Source: Anaerocolumna aminovalerica
GTDB lineage: Bacteria > Bacillota > Clostridia > Lachnospirales > Lachnospiraceae
Length of the DNA: 64,000 nucleotides
NCBI RefSeq assembly: GCF_900115365.1
Contig: NZ_FOWD01000013.1
Location: 45,443 to 109,442, forward strand
Direction of reading: 5' to 3'
Shown here: positions 44,011 through 54,177 of the stretch, piece after piece
Layout: every line of letters starts with the position of its first letter
Position numbering within the stretch: the first letter of the stretch is position 1
Translations under genes and position numbers: made by a program
Notes under the pieces: generated by a model
What the model was told of the DNA's origin: nothing
Seen by the model: the letters and a program-made list of their open reading frames with translations, nothing else
The model's database searches: none

Positions 44011-47000
44011 TTAACATATTATCTTTTCAATATAGCTTCCCTTAATATCTTTCTTTACAATAATCTGTTTATCAATCCTTTCTTTCACCTCATTTACATG
44101 AGAGATAATACCTACCAATCGATTACCATCTGTTAAGGTGTTTAATATAGAAATGGATTGCTCCAGGGCTTCGCTGTCTAAAGAACCAAAGCCTTCATCT
44201 ACAAACATAGTATCAATTTGGATAGCCCCGGAATAGCTCTGTATAATATCAGAAAATCCTAATGCTAAAGATAGAGCAGCCATAAAGGATTCTCCTCCTG
44301 ATAAGGATTTTACGCTGCGTATTTTACCGGTCCAGGTATCATATACATTAAGTTCAAGTCCTGTAAAGCTTTGAATATTGCCTTCTTCCTTACGCAATAA
44401 CTTATACCGTTTTCCAGACATTTCATAGAATCTTTTATTTGCTTCTTCTACTATTTTTATAAAATATGCAGCCTGTACATAGGTTTCAAAAGTGATCTTT
44501 TGTTTCCCTTCCAACCTTCCATTGGCTGTTTTTGACATGGCGCTGACATCCAGAAATGCTTTGCTTTTTTCTTCTCTTATTTTTTCCACTTCTTTGATAT
44601 TAGAAAGGATACTTTTATTTACCATAATACGGTTTTGTACTTCTTTTAAAGATTTATCCAATACACTCTTCTTAGATTTTAATTCTTGGATACTTCTTTG
44701 AATGGCTTCCACATCCACAGGCTCTTTCCCATAAGTTTTATCTTTCAACTTATCAAGTTGAGCCTTGATTTCCCTCTTAGTCAGCTCATATTTTCTGCAT
44801 TGGAGGGTAATCTCGTCAATCTTCTCTTGGGTAAGAAAGTTTTCTTTATAAAAAGCTTCATTTTTTAATCCTGCTTCTTTGATTTTCTGCAAATATTCTT
44901 TTGTAAATTCTTTTAATGTATTTTGTGTACTTTCTTTTTGACTTTCAAACTCTCTGATTAAACCTATGGTTGTCTTTAATTTAGCTTCTGTATCATGATA
45001 GTTCTTTTCGGCAGTTATAAATTTTTCTCTTAATTCCTGCAACAAGGATTGTTTCATGGCTATTACTTCATTAGCTTTTTCTAAAGAATCAAATTCTAGA
45101 TCTTTTGAAATATAGTCTATATCTTTTTTACAGGAACTAATAGACATGGATAAGGTATTTTTTTCTTCTTTTACTTTTTCCAAGTGGGTACCGTTATCTT
45201 TCATTTTCCCCTGAATTTCTTCCAATTCTTTTTCACATAATTCTTTTCTTTCATATTGTTTCTTTAATAGAAGCACTTTCTTTTCAACATGTGAAATACA
45301 TTCTTCTTTCTCATGATTTAACTTTTGAATCAGGGTTTCTATATGGATAATCTGAGGTTCTTTATTAAAATGATGAAATTCCTCTATCCCTTCTCTTATT
45401 AATCGGAAGCTGGTTTCCAGTTCCTTTTTAGACTCCCGTGCTTCGATAGCTGCTTGCTGAAGCTCCTCATTACATTGTTCTCTTTTTTCCTTTAACTTCT
45501 TAAGCTCGGCTTCAGAAGGTGCTTCCGCTTCACATTTTGCAATATTGGGATGATGAAGTGAACCACATACAGGGCAGGGATCTCCCTCTTCTAAATCTTT
45601 TCCCAGAATTCCGGCTTGTTCCCTTAAGAAGGCTTTTTGCTTTGTTTCATATTCCTGATTCCAATACTCAAATTGCCTTTCATAATTTAAGAAGATTTCC
45701 TGATTCTTTGTAACTGTTTTCTCCATCTGAATCAAACGGTATATATCCTTTAATATTCCATCTAACCGTTTTTTATCAGCCCTTTCCCTTTCCAGAGTAT
45801 TAAGAGCATGCATATATTGAACAGGACTTTCCTTTAACTGAACCAGTTCTTCTTCTAAATCTTTACTTTTCCGCTCTAAATCTTCTGCCTTTTTAATAAA
45901 TAGGAGCAATTTTTCATCTGTGTCTTGTTCCTTCTGTAACAGTTCCTTTAAGTTTGCGGATAATTCTTTTAGCTTATCATACCTTGGCAGTTTGTCCAGT
46001 AATTCATTAATATAAATATTTAATTTTTCCCGTATTTGTTCTTTACTTCTTTCTTCCTCATATGCTTTCTTATTTAAAGCCAGCTGTTCCTCCTGCTGCT
46101 CTTTTTCTAACATACTTTTGGATACTTTAGCTTCCAACTGGAACAGATAATTTTCTTCCCTTAATTTTGCTTCTTCGGCAGGTTTAACATGAGAAAGGGC
46201 TTTTTGACCTAACACCGCTTTTCCTTCCAGTATCTTCATTTCCTCTTTTTTATTATCAAGTTCTAGTTTCTTTCTCTGAAGCTTTTCTTTTTCCTCTAAA
46301 TCCCTATTTAATTCCTTGCCTTTCATTTCACTTTTGATTAACTTATCTTTTTCATTTTCTAATTTATTAATGTTTGCATTAAGCTCACCCTGAATCCATG
46401 TATCCTCTTCAATAAGACTCTCCAAGACTTCTAAAATATTATTAACCATGTTCATATTTTTAGCCTTTTTCAATTCTATGATTGTAGAATATTTCCCGGA
46501 TTCCTCACTGCACTTTATGCCTTCTATATACTGCAGAATGCTTTTTTCTAGATCCTCACATTCTCCTTTTAATTTATTCTCTTTCTCTCTAAGTCTCGTA
46601 CCTACTCTTTTAAAAAACTCGGTATTGAATACTTTCTGCAAGATATCATTTCTTTTATCACTGTCTGCCAGCAGTAACTCTAAGAATTCGCCTTGGGCAA
46701 TTAAAGCAATTTGCTTAAATTGATCGTATCCCAATCCTCCAAGTAAATCAGTAATAATAGACTTCACTTGTGTTCTGTTATCAATTTTGGTACCATCGGG
46801 CATAAGAATAGAAACACCTTTTTTCTGTTCTGCATATCCTTTTCCCCGTTCGCTTTTTCTTAACTGGTCCGGGTACCGGTTAATGGTATATACCTGACCT
46901 TTATGAGAGAACTCTAATGTAACCTCTGTAAACACCTCCAAGGAAGCAAAGTCACTTCGAATGGAATTGATATCACGGGTCTGACCGCTGGTCTTCTCAA

Positions 47001-47157
47001 ATAGTGCATAAGCAATAGCGTCAAATATAGTAGTTTTACCGGCACCGGTATCTCCGGATATTAAAAACAATCCGGAACTTCCTAAGTTATTAAAATCTAT
47101 TATGGTAGTACCGGAATAGGGTCCAAATGCGCTCATGGTTAACTTAAGTGGTTTCAA
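44011..47157 (-). CDS. sbcC: Exonuclease subunit SbcC
   Basis: 1048 residues. Rad50-like: Walker A GDTGAGKTT (35-43), long coiled coils interrupted by the zinc hook CPVCGSLHHP near the centre, then signature SLSGGESFMAALSLALGFSD and Walker B MFVDEGFGSLD. With SbcD it cuts hairpins and blocked DNA ends. Start is TTG, with GGGAGG at good spacing; it overlaps the sbcD stop by 2 bp. The following CYTH gene may be in the same operon. Confidence 0.95.
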   Translation of the reverse strand: MKPLKLTMSAFGPYSGTTIIDFNNLGSSGLFLISGDTGAGKTTIFDAIAYALFEKTSGQTRDINSIRSDFASLEVFTEVTLEFSHKGQVYTINRYPDQLRKSERGKGYAEQKKGVSILMPDGTKIDNRTQVKSIITDLLGGLGYDQFKQIALIAQGEFLELLLADSDKRNDILQKVFNTEFFKRVGTRLREKENKLKGECEDLEKSILQYIEGIKCSEESGKYSTIIELKKAKNMNMVNNILEVLESLIEEDTWIQGELNANINKLENEKDKLIKSEMKGKELNRDLEEKEKLQRKKLELDNKKEEMKILEGKAVLGQKALSHVKPAEEAKLREENYLFQLEAKVSKSMLEKEQQEEQLALNKKAYEEERSKEQIREKLNIYINELLDKLPRYDKLKELSANLKELLQKEQDTDEKLLLFIKKAEDLERKSKDLEEELVQLKESPVQYMHALNTLERERADKKRLDGILKDIYRLIQMEKTVTKNQEIFLNYERQFEYWNQEYETKQKAFLREQAGILGKDLEEGDPCPVCGSLHHPNIAKCEAEAPSEAELKKLKEKREQCNEELQQAAIEARESKKELETSFRLIREGIEEFHHFNKEPQIIHIETLIQKLNHEKEECISHVEKKVLLLKKQYERKELCEKELEEIQGKMKDNGTHLEKVKEEKNTLSMSISSCKKDIDYISKDLEFDSLEKANEVIAMKQSLLQELREKFITAEKNYHDTEAKLKTTIGLIREFESQKESTQNTLKEFTKEYLQKIKEAGLKNEAFYKENFLTQEKIDEITLQCRKYELTKREIKAQLDKLKDKTYGKEPVDVEAIQRSIQELKSKKSVLDKSLKEVQNRIMVNKSILSNIKEVEKIREEKSKAFLDVSAMSKTANGRLEGKQKITFETYVQAAYFIKIVEEANKRFYEMSGKRYKLLRKEEGNIQSFTGLELNVYDTWTGKIRSVKSLSGGESFMAALSLALGFSDIIQSYSGAIQIDTMFVDEGFGSLDSEALEQSISILNTLTDGNRLVGIISHVNEVKERIDKQIIVKKDIKGSYIEKIIC

Positions 47158-48305
47158 TCCATTTCACCTCCCAGTTCTTCCAATATCTCATATATAATCA
47201 TTTTTTGACTGTCTGTTAAATCTACGTTATTCTGATTCTTGTAGAATTCTTCAAATAAATCCATAGGGCTTTTATTCTCCACATCAGAAGCAGAGCTTTT
47301 TGAATTCTCATTAATACCGGTCTTGGTATTTTCAACCTCCAATAGTAGAATATTAGGGTACACCGTACGTAATTTACCAATAGGGTCATAAATATCTTCT
47401 TCATCAGTAATAATGGCATAAATATAATCTTCGCAATTTTTCCCTGTGTATTTGGAATCATGAAGAAGGTTATCCAGTTTGTCCTTGATGACTCTCATAT
47501 CTCTTATGGGATGAAGTGGAATCTGGGAAATAGTTATATTACCTTTTTCTTTTATCTCAATACAAGTTACTGACTTTTTATGATTGCATTCTGAAAAGGA
47601 ATATTTTAACGGGGTTCCACAATAACGAACCGTATCACGGCCAACCTTCTGCGGCCCGTGAATATGTCCCAAGGCAACGTAATCAAACGGTTCAAAAACA
47701 GATACATCAATATTATCTAACCCACCAATGGTTAGTACTTCTGAATCCGATTTTTCTGGCTCTGCCCCAGCGTTAGTAACAAATTGATGGGCTGTAAGAA
47801 TATTTCTTTCTGAAGTATCAATATTAGCCCTGTCTATGACAAACCTTGCCGCTCCTTCATAGGTATCTATAAAGACATCACTATGAAAATTACTCACCAA
47901 GGAAGGTTTAATGTAGGGCAGCAAATACATATTCAAAATTCCGTATTCGTCTTCCAGCACTACCTTATCCGGTTCCCCTTTAAAGGTTCCGGCTATATAT
48001 ATTCTGTTTTTACCTAGAATTTCTTTTCCGTAATTTAATCTTTCCGGAGAGTCATGATTACCGCTTATAATAAATACATTAATACCCCTCATTTCCAATT
48101 TAGTTAAAAAGTCATCGAATATATTAACTGCTCCGGCTGGTGGCACGCTTCTATCATAAACATCCCCGGCAATAATAATCCCTTCCGGTTTCTCTGTGTC
48201 TGCTATTTCAACAATTTCATTTAATATATGAATCTGATCCGGAGTAAAATCCGTTTCTCGAAACTTTTTACCGATATGTAAATCCGATATGTGAAGTAAT
48301 TTCAA
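47154..48305 (-). CDS. sbcD: Exonuclease subunit SbcD
   Basis: 383 residues. Metallophosphatase motifs: HISDLHIG, GDVYDRS, SGNHDS, GHIHGPQ. Nuclease partner of SbcC (Mre11-like). The start is taken at TTG (MKLLHISDLH) because GGGAGG lies eight bases before it; the longer ORF adds 22 residues without a ribosome site. Upstream, 48306-48508 shows nothing except the start region. Confidence 0.93.
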   Translation of the reverse strand: MKLLHISDLHIGKKFRETDFTPDQIHILNEIVEIADTEKPEGIIIAGDVYDRSVPPAGAVNIFDDFLTKLEMRGINVFIISGNHDSPERLNYGKEILGKNRIYIAGTFKGEPDKVVLEDEYGILNMYLLPYIKPSLVSNFHSDVFIDTYEGAARFVIDRANIDTSERNILTAHQFVTNAGAEPEKSDSEVLTIGGLDNIDVSVFEPFDYVALGHIHGPQKVGRDTVRYCGTPLKYSFSECNHKKSVTCIEIKEKGNITISQIPLHPIRDMRVIKDKLDNLLHDSKYTGKNCEDYIYAIITDEEDIYDPIGKLRTVYPNILLLEVENTKTGINENSKSSASDVENKSPMDLFEEFYKNQNNVDLTDSQKMIIYEILEELGGEMD

Positions 48306-48508
48306 TAATTTTTCCTCCCTCTTAACAATAACTTTAAAAAACCTGCTTCTTTTATGATATATCACTCCCAAAAGATGTACAAGTATATTTTACTGGGCAT
48401 ATCCTTTCTTGGTTTTATTTAAGTTTTTATAACAATTACTTTCTGTACCGTAATTTTTATTAAAATAATTAATATTAACTTACAAATGCTTAAGATTTAC
48501 CGATTGTG

Positions 48509-48537
48509 TTGATATTTACTTATGAAATGGTTAGAAT
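48509..48537 (+). promoter_or_regulatory. Promoter of the ABC exporter
   Basis: TTGATA (48509-48514), 17-nt spacer, TAGAAT (48532-48537). Leader of about 150 nt to the ATG. Confidence 0.55.
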
Positions 48538-48662
48538 ATAAAAATGAGTTCCTTAATATGCCAATTAAGTGAATAGAAGTAAGGTATCTTCATCCATTAT
48601 TTAAGATGTAGTGGCATTATATTTGAAGGCAATTTACAGCAAGCCTAATTGCTGTGGTTATT

Positions 48663-48690
48663 AAAAAGCGCTAAGGCGCTGGAATCGAGG
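48663..48690 (+). promoter_or_regulatory. Hairpin plus ribosome binding site leader of the ABC exporter
   Basis: AGCGC-TAAG-GCGCT (48667-48680), then GGAATCGAGG and, 5 nt later, ATG. This differs from the murE leader (321-349) by only two bases over about 27. The shared hairpin-SD block at two unrelated genes on opposite strands suggests a dispersed translational control element. Confidence 0.55.
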
Positions 48691-48695
48691 TAAAA

Positions 48696-49601
48696 ATGGA
48701 AACTGTATTAGAAGTGAAAAATCTAAAAAAGAGGATTGGTAAAGCAGAAATTATAAAAGACATATCCTTTACCATTCATCCCGGTGAAATCTTTGGTTTT
48801 CTAGGGCCAAATGGCTCCGGTAAAACAACTACTATAAAGATGTTGGTAGATCTTATATCTATGGATAATGGAACCATTAAGATTCTGGGTTTTGATATTA
48901 AAAAAAATCGAGAAGCAGCATTAGAACAAATAGGTGCCGTTGTTGAAAATCCGGAGCTATACAGCTATCTGTCCGGTTATGAAAATCTAATGCAAATCGC
49001 AAGAATTCGGGGAATATCAAAAGATAGAATTCAAGAAGTAATCCAATTAGTAGGATTAGAAGGCAGAATCAAAGACAAGATGAAAAAATATTCCCTTGGT
49101 ATGAAACAAAGACTTGGTTTAGCTGCTGCTCTTTTGTCTGATCCCAAACTATTGATTTTGGACGAACCTACCAATGGACTTGATCCAAATGGAATTATTG
49201 AACTACGTAATATTCTAAAAAAACTGGCAAAAGAAAAAGGAATGGCTGTATTTGTATCCTCTCATATACTGGGCGAAATTCAAAACCTATGTGATACCGT
49301 TGCATTTATAGAGGGCGGAGTCATTACCTCTGTGGAATCCATGGCAATGGTACACAATTCTCTTTATTTTATTGTGGAAACAAAGAAAGAAGAAAAGACA
49401 TTAAAGCTGTTACAGTCTATGAATGGTATTGTATCCGTAAAAGAAAACGACGCCGGATATCTTATTGAGCTTACCGGCGAAAAACCAAGTAAGATTTTAA
49501 AAGAAATGATTGATAAAGGTATTGAAATTAATTCCTTCTCCAGACATCTAAAGGAATTAGAAGAACGATATCTAGAGGTCATTAAAGGAGGAATACGCTA
49601 A
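48696..49601 (+). CDS. ABC exporter ATP-binding protein
   Basis: 301 residues. Walker A GPNGSGKTT, signature YSLGMKQRLG, Walker B LLILDEPTNGLD, His switch SSHILGE. The C-terminal part (about 225-301) is the extension seen in BcrA/NatA-like exporters. Partner permease follows with 1-bp overlap. Likely exports a peptide, antibiotic or ion; substrate not predictable. No two-component system is nearby. Confidence 0.9.
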   Translation: METVLEVKNLKKRIGKAEIIKDISFTIHPGEIFGFLGPNGSGKTTTIKMLVDLISMDNGTIKILGFDIKKNREAALEQIGAVVENPELYSYLSGYENLMQIARIRGISKDRIQEVIQLVGLEGRIKDKMKKYSLGMKQRLGLAAALLSDPKLLILDEPTNGLDPNGIIELRNILKKLAKEKGMAVFVSSHILGEIQNLCDTVAFIEGGVITSVESMAMVHNSLYFIVETKKEEKTLKLLQSMNGIVSVKENDAGYLIELTGEKPSKILKEMIDKGIEINSFSRHLKELEERYLEVIKGGIR

Positions 49602-50812
49602 TGTTCATGGGACTAATTAAAAATGAATTCATAAAACTATATTCAAAGAAAAAAACATATATAATCCTTTTCCTATTCATTGCCCTATCCGGTGTTTTTG
49701 TTGCAGTGAATCAAGTTTCAGAAAACAACTATTTAAAATATAATTCTCCCAAATATCGTGTATCAAATATGGAGGAAAATATTAAATACCAAAAAGAATA
49801 CTTAAACAATATTGCAAAAGATGAAGCTCTTTCTGAAGAAGATAAAGCAAAAGAAATTGCTGCTGCAGAAGAAGCCCTTAGTTACATGGAAGATGAATTA
49901 GCCCGATTGAAAGAATCCATGATTAACGAAGAAGAAATAGACTGGAAAAAAAGTGCTCAGGCACAATTGGATTCACTAAGAAAAGATTATGAAACAGCAA
50001 ATGAAGAAAATAAAGCCTATATGAAAAATGACATTGAGAAAATCCAAACTCATATTAAACATAATATACCATTGGATGAAGAATCCTTAAACAAAGGATT
50101 TAACTATTTACTGTTAAATATAATGGTAGTTGCTTCCGGTTTTCTTGCCTTTGGACTTATCTTATTTAATGCGGATTCAGTATCCACAGAGTACAATCCC
50201 GGAACCTTAAAATTCTTACTGATACAGCCTGTTACCAGGATAAAAGTATTACTAAGTAAATTTATTGTTATGCTTACCAGTTCATTGATACTTATTATTA
50301 TAACACAGTTAGTCTTTTGCTTAGGTGTGGGACTTATAAAAGGATTTGGCAGTCTGAACAGACCAATATTAGTAGGACACCAGTATGAGTTCGTAGTTGA
50401 ATTTGGCAACAAAATTTTAAAAGAGATTCCAAATACAACTCACTATATTCCACTATCAGAATTTTTGTTGAAAGCTCTTTTATTAGAAAGTATTTTTATT
50501 ATTGTAATGGTTTCCTTTATTTTTATGATTTCCACCATTTCAAAATCCAGCGTTATTGCAATGACCGTTACTATCGGTGCCTTACTTGGTTCTAATATTG
50601 TATATATGCTTTCAACTACCTACAGAAGACTTTCATCCTATATATTCCTTCATTTTACGAATATTGAATCAATTATTACCGGCACTATTGTACGGGAAAC
50701 AAGATCATTACAATTTACCTATAATAATGTAATTATTGTATCAATCATAACTTCTATTGTATTTTTGATCATTTCTTTAGTGATATTTAAGAAGAGAGAT
50801 ATACAGATTTAA
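49601..50812 (+). CDS. ABC-2 type exporter permease
   Basis: 403 residues. First helix at about 20-37, then a long external or cytoplasmic charged coiled region (about 50-160, very Lys/Glu-rich), then five helices (about 170-400). ABC-2 permease layout with a large first loop, as in bacitracin and lantibiotic immunity transporters. AAAGGAGG overlaps the end of the previous gene. Confidence 0.85.
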   Translation: MFMGLIKNEFIKLYSKKKTYIILFLFIALSGVFVAVNQVSENNYLKYNSPKYRVSNMEENIKYQKEYLNNIAKDEALSEEDKAKEIAAAEEALSYMEDELARLKESMINEEEIDWKKSAQAQLDSLRKDYETANEENKAYMKNDIEKIQTHIKHNIPLDEESLNKGFNYLLLNIMVVASGFLAFGLILFNADSVSTEYNPGTLKFLLIQPVTRIKVLLSKFIVMLTSSLILIIITQLVFCLGVGLIKGFGSLNRPILVGHQYEFVVEFGNKILKEIPNTTHYIPLSEFLLKALLLESIFIIVMVSFIFMISTISKSSVIAMTVTIGALLGSNIVYMLSTTYRRLSSYIFLHFTNIESIITGTIVRETRSLQFTYNNVIIVSIITSIVFLIISLVIFKKRDIQI

Positions 50813-50860
50813 TGTAAACTTCCAGTGAAAGCTATCCGGACTATAAAGAAATAAGATGTA

Positions 50861-50900
50861 GTGTGGTTCTTGTTGTTCCAGAGGAAACCAAGAACCACAC
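50861..50900 (+). terminator. Terminator of the ABC exporter
   Basis: GTGTGGTTCTTG (50861-50872) and CAAGAACCACAC (50889-50900), perfect 12 bp, 16-nt loop, about 50 nt after the permease stop. Confidence 0.7.
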
Positions 50901-50917
50901 TCAGATATTTCAGGAAA

Positions 50918-51165
50918 TTATTTCAACTGAATTGTTATATAAGTATTTTTTCTGAACACCCCTGTTTCCCACATCATCTCAAAGTCACCGTTGCTAATAA
51001 TTCGATTATAATGCTGGTTTTCAGCGTTTGTCTTGTATTGCAGCGACTCAGCTTACTGATCTCATGCTTCAACTGTAATATAGTACCGCTGCAAAGATTC
51101 ACCGAGTAACCTTTTTCCGAAAGAAATCCAACTAAATTCTTGGGTGCAACTGTTCCATCCTGAAT
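50918..51165 (-). pseudogene. Decayed coding remnant upstream side of tcdA 3' end
   Basis: On the minus strand one frame reads I-Q-D-G-T-V-A-P-K-N-L-V-G-F-L-S-E-K-G from 51165 to a stop at 50974, and a second frame is open to a stop at 50918 (ending T-Y-I-T-I-Q-L-K). Neither has a start or ribosome site. The reading looks protein-like, as in transposase fragments, but no family is firmly recognised. It explains an otherwise empty gap. Confidence 0.3.
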
Positions 51166-51201
51166 TCAACTATACTTACCTCATAAGTTCTGTTATAAAG
51201 C

Positions 51202-51960
51202 TTAACGTACTCCCGTTATGTCTTTTATCACTTCTCCTGCAATCACTAGTCCAGCCACAGAAGGTACAAAGGCCGTACTTCCGGGAATGGCTCTTCTGTC
51301 TGTGCATTTTCTTTCTGCACCTGGTGGGCAGATGCAATTGTTTCTACAGCTTATAGACATATCTTCTATGGGCTTTCTCGGTAATTCTTTTGAATATACC
51401 ACTTTTAATTTTTTTATGCCTCTCACACGTAATTCTTTTCTCATTACTTTAGCCAGCGGACAAACGGAAGTTTTATATATATCCGTTACTTCAAACATGG
51501 TAGGGTCTAATTTATTTCCCGCACCCATGCAACTAATAATGGGGACATTACATTTGTTTGCCCTCATTACCAATTCTATTTTGGCAGTAACTGTGTCAAT
51601 GGCATCAACAATGTAGGTGTAATCTGAAAAATCATACTGGTCTGCAACTTCAGGAGTATAAAAAGTCTGATGGGTATTTACAACAGCTTTAGGATTTATT
51701 TCAAGAATTCTTTCTTTCATAACATCTACTTTATATTTACCGATAGACTTTCTGGTTGCGATAATTTGCCTGTTTACATTGGTAAGACATACTTTATCAT
51801 CATCAAATAAATCAAAAAGGCCCACCCCGCTTCTGGCTAAGGCCTCTACAGTAAATCCGCCTACTCCCCCTATTCCAAAAATTGCAACTCTTGATTTACT
51901 TAGCTTTTCCATGGCTTCATTACCAAACAAAAGCTCTGTTCTTGAAAACTGATTTAACAT
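51202..51960 (-). CDS. tcdA: tRNA threonylcarbamoyladenosine dehydratase (TcdA/CsdL)
   Basis: 252 residues. ThiF/E1-like: nucleotide motif FGIGGVGGF, D-L-F-D-D-D-K-V and the later CMGAGNKLDPT. It cyclises t6A37 to ct6A in tRNA using ATP. C-terminal cysteines (CRNNCICPPG) occur in Firmicutes members. Other ThiF enzymes (MoeB, ThiF) are less likely given the R-x-I-P-G-S-T-A-F-V-P ending. Monocistronic. Confidence 0.9.
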   Translation of the reverse strand: MLNQFSRTELLFGNEAMEKLSKSRVAIFGIGGVGGFTVEALARSGVGLFDLFDDDKVCLTNVNRQIIATRKSIGKYKVDVMKERILEINPKAVVNTHQTFYTPEVADQYDFSDYTYIVDAIDTVTAKIELVMRANKCNVPIISCMGAGNKLDPTMFEVTDIYKTSVCPLAKVMRKELRVRGIKKLKVVYSKELPRKPIEDMSISCRNNCICPPGAERKCTDRRAIPGSTAFVPSVAGLVIAGEVIKDITGVR

Positions 51961-52157
51961 AGGTTTCCTCCTGGATACTTACTATTTGAACGATTAACAG
52001 CGGCTATTATTCTACTGTTAAACTTAAATTTTGCAACAATTCATATATTTTCTATAACCTTAATCTGAAATATGATAGCATTATATCCTGGCTGTGTCAA
52101 CCGAGTTATCTTGTATCTTTACACTAATACATCAGTTTATTAACATACAGTAATACT

Positions 52158-52745
52158 TCAAATCAAAATCTCCGAAAGTCCCTTACCGGATAATATCAAC
52201 TCCACAGCTTTATTTCTATAACATTGATAATTTTGAAAAATTTTTACTGCATCTGCAGCTTTATCATATACTTTCCAATATCCATTTAATAAATAATTCT
52301 CTCCATTATTGTTAATATATCCTTCCACATCATGGATAGGATAGCCTAAAAAAATACCTAATTCATGAGGAAAGGTCACTTTATGAATGGCATAATCCAT
52401 ATACCGATGTTTAAATATCTTAATATAGTTATCTATAGTAGGCTCCACAGAACTATAACCGTTATTTAAAAGAATAGGATGATCACATAACTCTCCAATC
52501 ACTGCTTTCAAAGGTTCTGAATTATATATGAATACATAAATGTATTTTTCATCTTCATAAATAAATTCATATTGGCAATGAAAGATTTCCAGCTCTTCTT
52601 TTAACAACCACATAAAAATTTGCCTATCGGTTATATAGGCCTTTTTAAAATTAATAAAACCTGCTGTTTTAATCTTCATTAACACAGGAATGCAATTATT
52701 TGCAAGTGTAGAATGTATATAGTATTGTAAATTTTCTTTTCCCAT
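52158..52745 (-). CDS. DUF3793 family protein
   Basis: 195 residues, cytoplasmic. FPHELGIFLGYPIHDVEGYI followed by N-Y-L-L-N-G-Y-W-K-V-Y is the DUF3793 signature, found mainly in clostridia. The family has no assigned function; it is often near iron or heme genes in other genomes, which is not the case here. No clear ribosome site before the ATG. Confidence 0.85.
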   Translation of the reverse strand: MGKENLQYYIHSTLANNCIPVLMKIKTAGFINFKKAYITDRQIFMWLLKEELEIFHCQYEFIYEDEKYIYVFIYNSEPLKAVIGELCDHPILLNNGYSSVEPTIDNYIKIFKHRYMDYAIHKVTFPHELGIFLGYPIHDVEGYINNNGENYLLNGYWKVYDKAADAVKIFQNYQCYRNKAVELILSGKGLSEILI

Positions 52746-52856
52746 AATTTAAGTTAGGTAAGCCTTTGTATGTGATAATACAATGATAAAGTTACACTAC
52801 TATTCTTTGCAATTTCTTATATCTTACTCTCCTTTTAGAGTACCTGCTTCATTCTT

Positions 52857-53387
52857 TTAAACAGAGGGATCTATTGCTAACTTTGCTTTTTCAAATTTAT
52901 CAGATCCAATATGGCAATATCCATTTGGATTCTTATCCAAATACTTCTGATGGTATTCTTCTGCTAAGTAATAATTTCTAAGGGGCAATACTTCAATGGC
53001 AATTGGTTTAACATATTTCTTTTGAAGTTCTTTTATAGAATTATCAATAATTTCTTTGTCCTCCTCACAGATGTAATAAATACCGGTACGGTATTGGCTG
53101 CCTATATCTCCTCCCTGACGATTTACAGAAGTAGGATTTATTACATCATAATATAGATCCAATATAAAGGATAAGCGAATTATACCGGGATCGTATACTA
53201 CTCTCACCGTTTCTGCATGTCCTGTATTATTACGGCAAACTTCTTCATAAGATGGATTCTCCGTATTTCCGTTGGCATATCCAACATCTGTATTCACAAT
53301 ACCTTTAATACCGGATAAATATTTTTCGGTGCCCCAGAAACATCCTCCAGCCAAATAGATTTCTTTATATTGATTTGAAGTACTCAT
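52857..53387 (-). CDS. msrA: Peptide methionine sulfoxide reductase MsrA
   Basis: 176 residues from MSTSNQ, chosen for AAAGGA spacing. Active site GGCFWGTE with the catalytic C16. Reduces methionine-S-sulfoxide in proteins. MsrB is not fused or adjacent. The conserved GYANG and [11 protein letters not shown] segments are present. Upstream gap to 53680 is empty apart from promoter-like A/T DNA. Confidence 0.95.
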   Translation of the reverse strand: MSTSNQYKEIYLAGGCFWGTEKYLSGIKGIVNTDVGYANGNTENPSYEEVCRNNTGHAETVRVVYDPGIIRLSFILDLYYDVINPTSVNRQGGDIGSQYRTGIYYICEEDKEIIDNSIKELQKKYVKPIAIEVLPLRNYYLAEEYHQKYLDKNPNGYCHIGSDKFEKAKLAIDPSV

Positions 53388-53680
53388 ATTAAACATTCCT
53401 TTCTCATTTTATTTTTCCTTTAAAGCTTTAACTTTAAAATATAACGGGAATATGAATAATTTTCCGTTACTAAGAAACATAAATACTTATACCGAAAATG
53501 TCAAGGTTATATTTTAGTTTTATATTTTACATTAGATATAATAAACATAAATAATCATAAATAACAAAGATATAAATAGGTAAATCCTGGTATATCATAT
53601 AAAAACTAACATTCTTTGTTGAACAAATAAAGTAAAACGGTTATACTTTAGAAAAAAATAGGAAGGTGACATAACAATTT

Positions 53681-54160
53681 ATGAAAGAACAGTATGAAAA
53701 ATTAGAAGAACTATTAGATTATTATTCTGATAATTATAATAATATAAATTCAGATCAGGAAGCAATAAAGCAATTGCTGCATGAAACTCAGGAAATATTT
53801 GATTACTTACCGGCAGATGCTTTGCAAAAAATTTCGGATAAGCTTGATATTAAATTGTCTGCTTTATCTGCTTTCATTAAATTAATACCCCAGTTAAAGG
53901 GTGAAAATTTCAAACATAAATTAACAGTATGTTCCGGACCCCGTTGTGGTGCCAAAGGCGGTGCAACAATTTTAAATGCAGTAGAAAAGGAGCTTAATGT
54001 AAAACCCGGTAAGGTTACAAAGGACGGTACTTTTCTTTTGGTAACACAAAATTGTTTAAAAAAGTGCAAAACATCACCAAATATAAAAATTGATGAAGAT
54101 ATTTACCACAATGTTACCGTCCAAAATATACCTGACATAATTAAAAAGTACAAAAAATAA
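53681..54160 (+). CDS. Thioredoxin-like [2Fe-2S] ferredoxin (NuoE/HymA type)
   Basis: 159 residues. N-terminal helical part (1-75) and a thioredoxin-like domain carrying C84, C89, C125 and C129 (CSGPRC and CLKKC), the NuoE-type cluster set. In hydrogenase and Nfn-type complexes this subunit passes electrons to NuoF-like partners; no NuoF or hydrogenase gene is adjacent, so it stands alone. It lies only 17 bp before sigI, in the same direction. Confidence 0.88.
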   Translation: MKEQYEKLEELLDYYSDNYNNINSDQEAIKQLLHETQEIFDYLPADALQKISDKLDIKLSALSAFIKLIPQLKGENFKHKLTVCSGPRCGAKGGATILNAVEKELNVKPGKVTKDGTFLLVTQNCLKKCKTSPNIKIDEDIYHNVTVQNIPDIIKKYKK

Positions 54161-54177
54161 TACTGGAGGTGTGCCAA

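Noticed and set aside
50861..51356. Plus-strand ORFs after the ABC permease
   Set aside because: The first begins in the terminator stem and the second runs antisense into tcdA; no ribosome sites.
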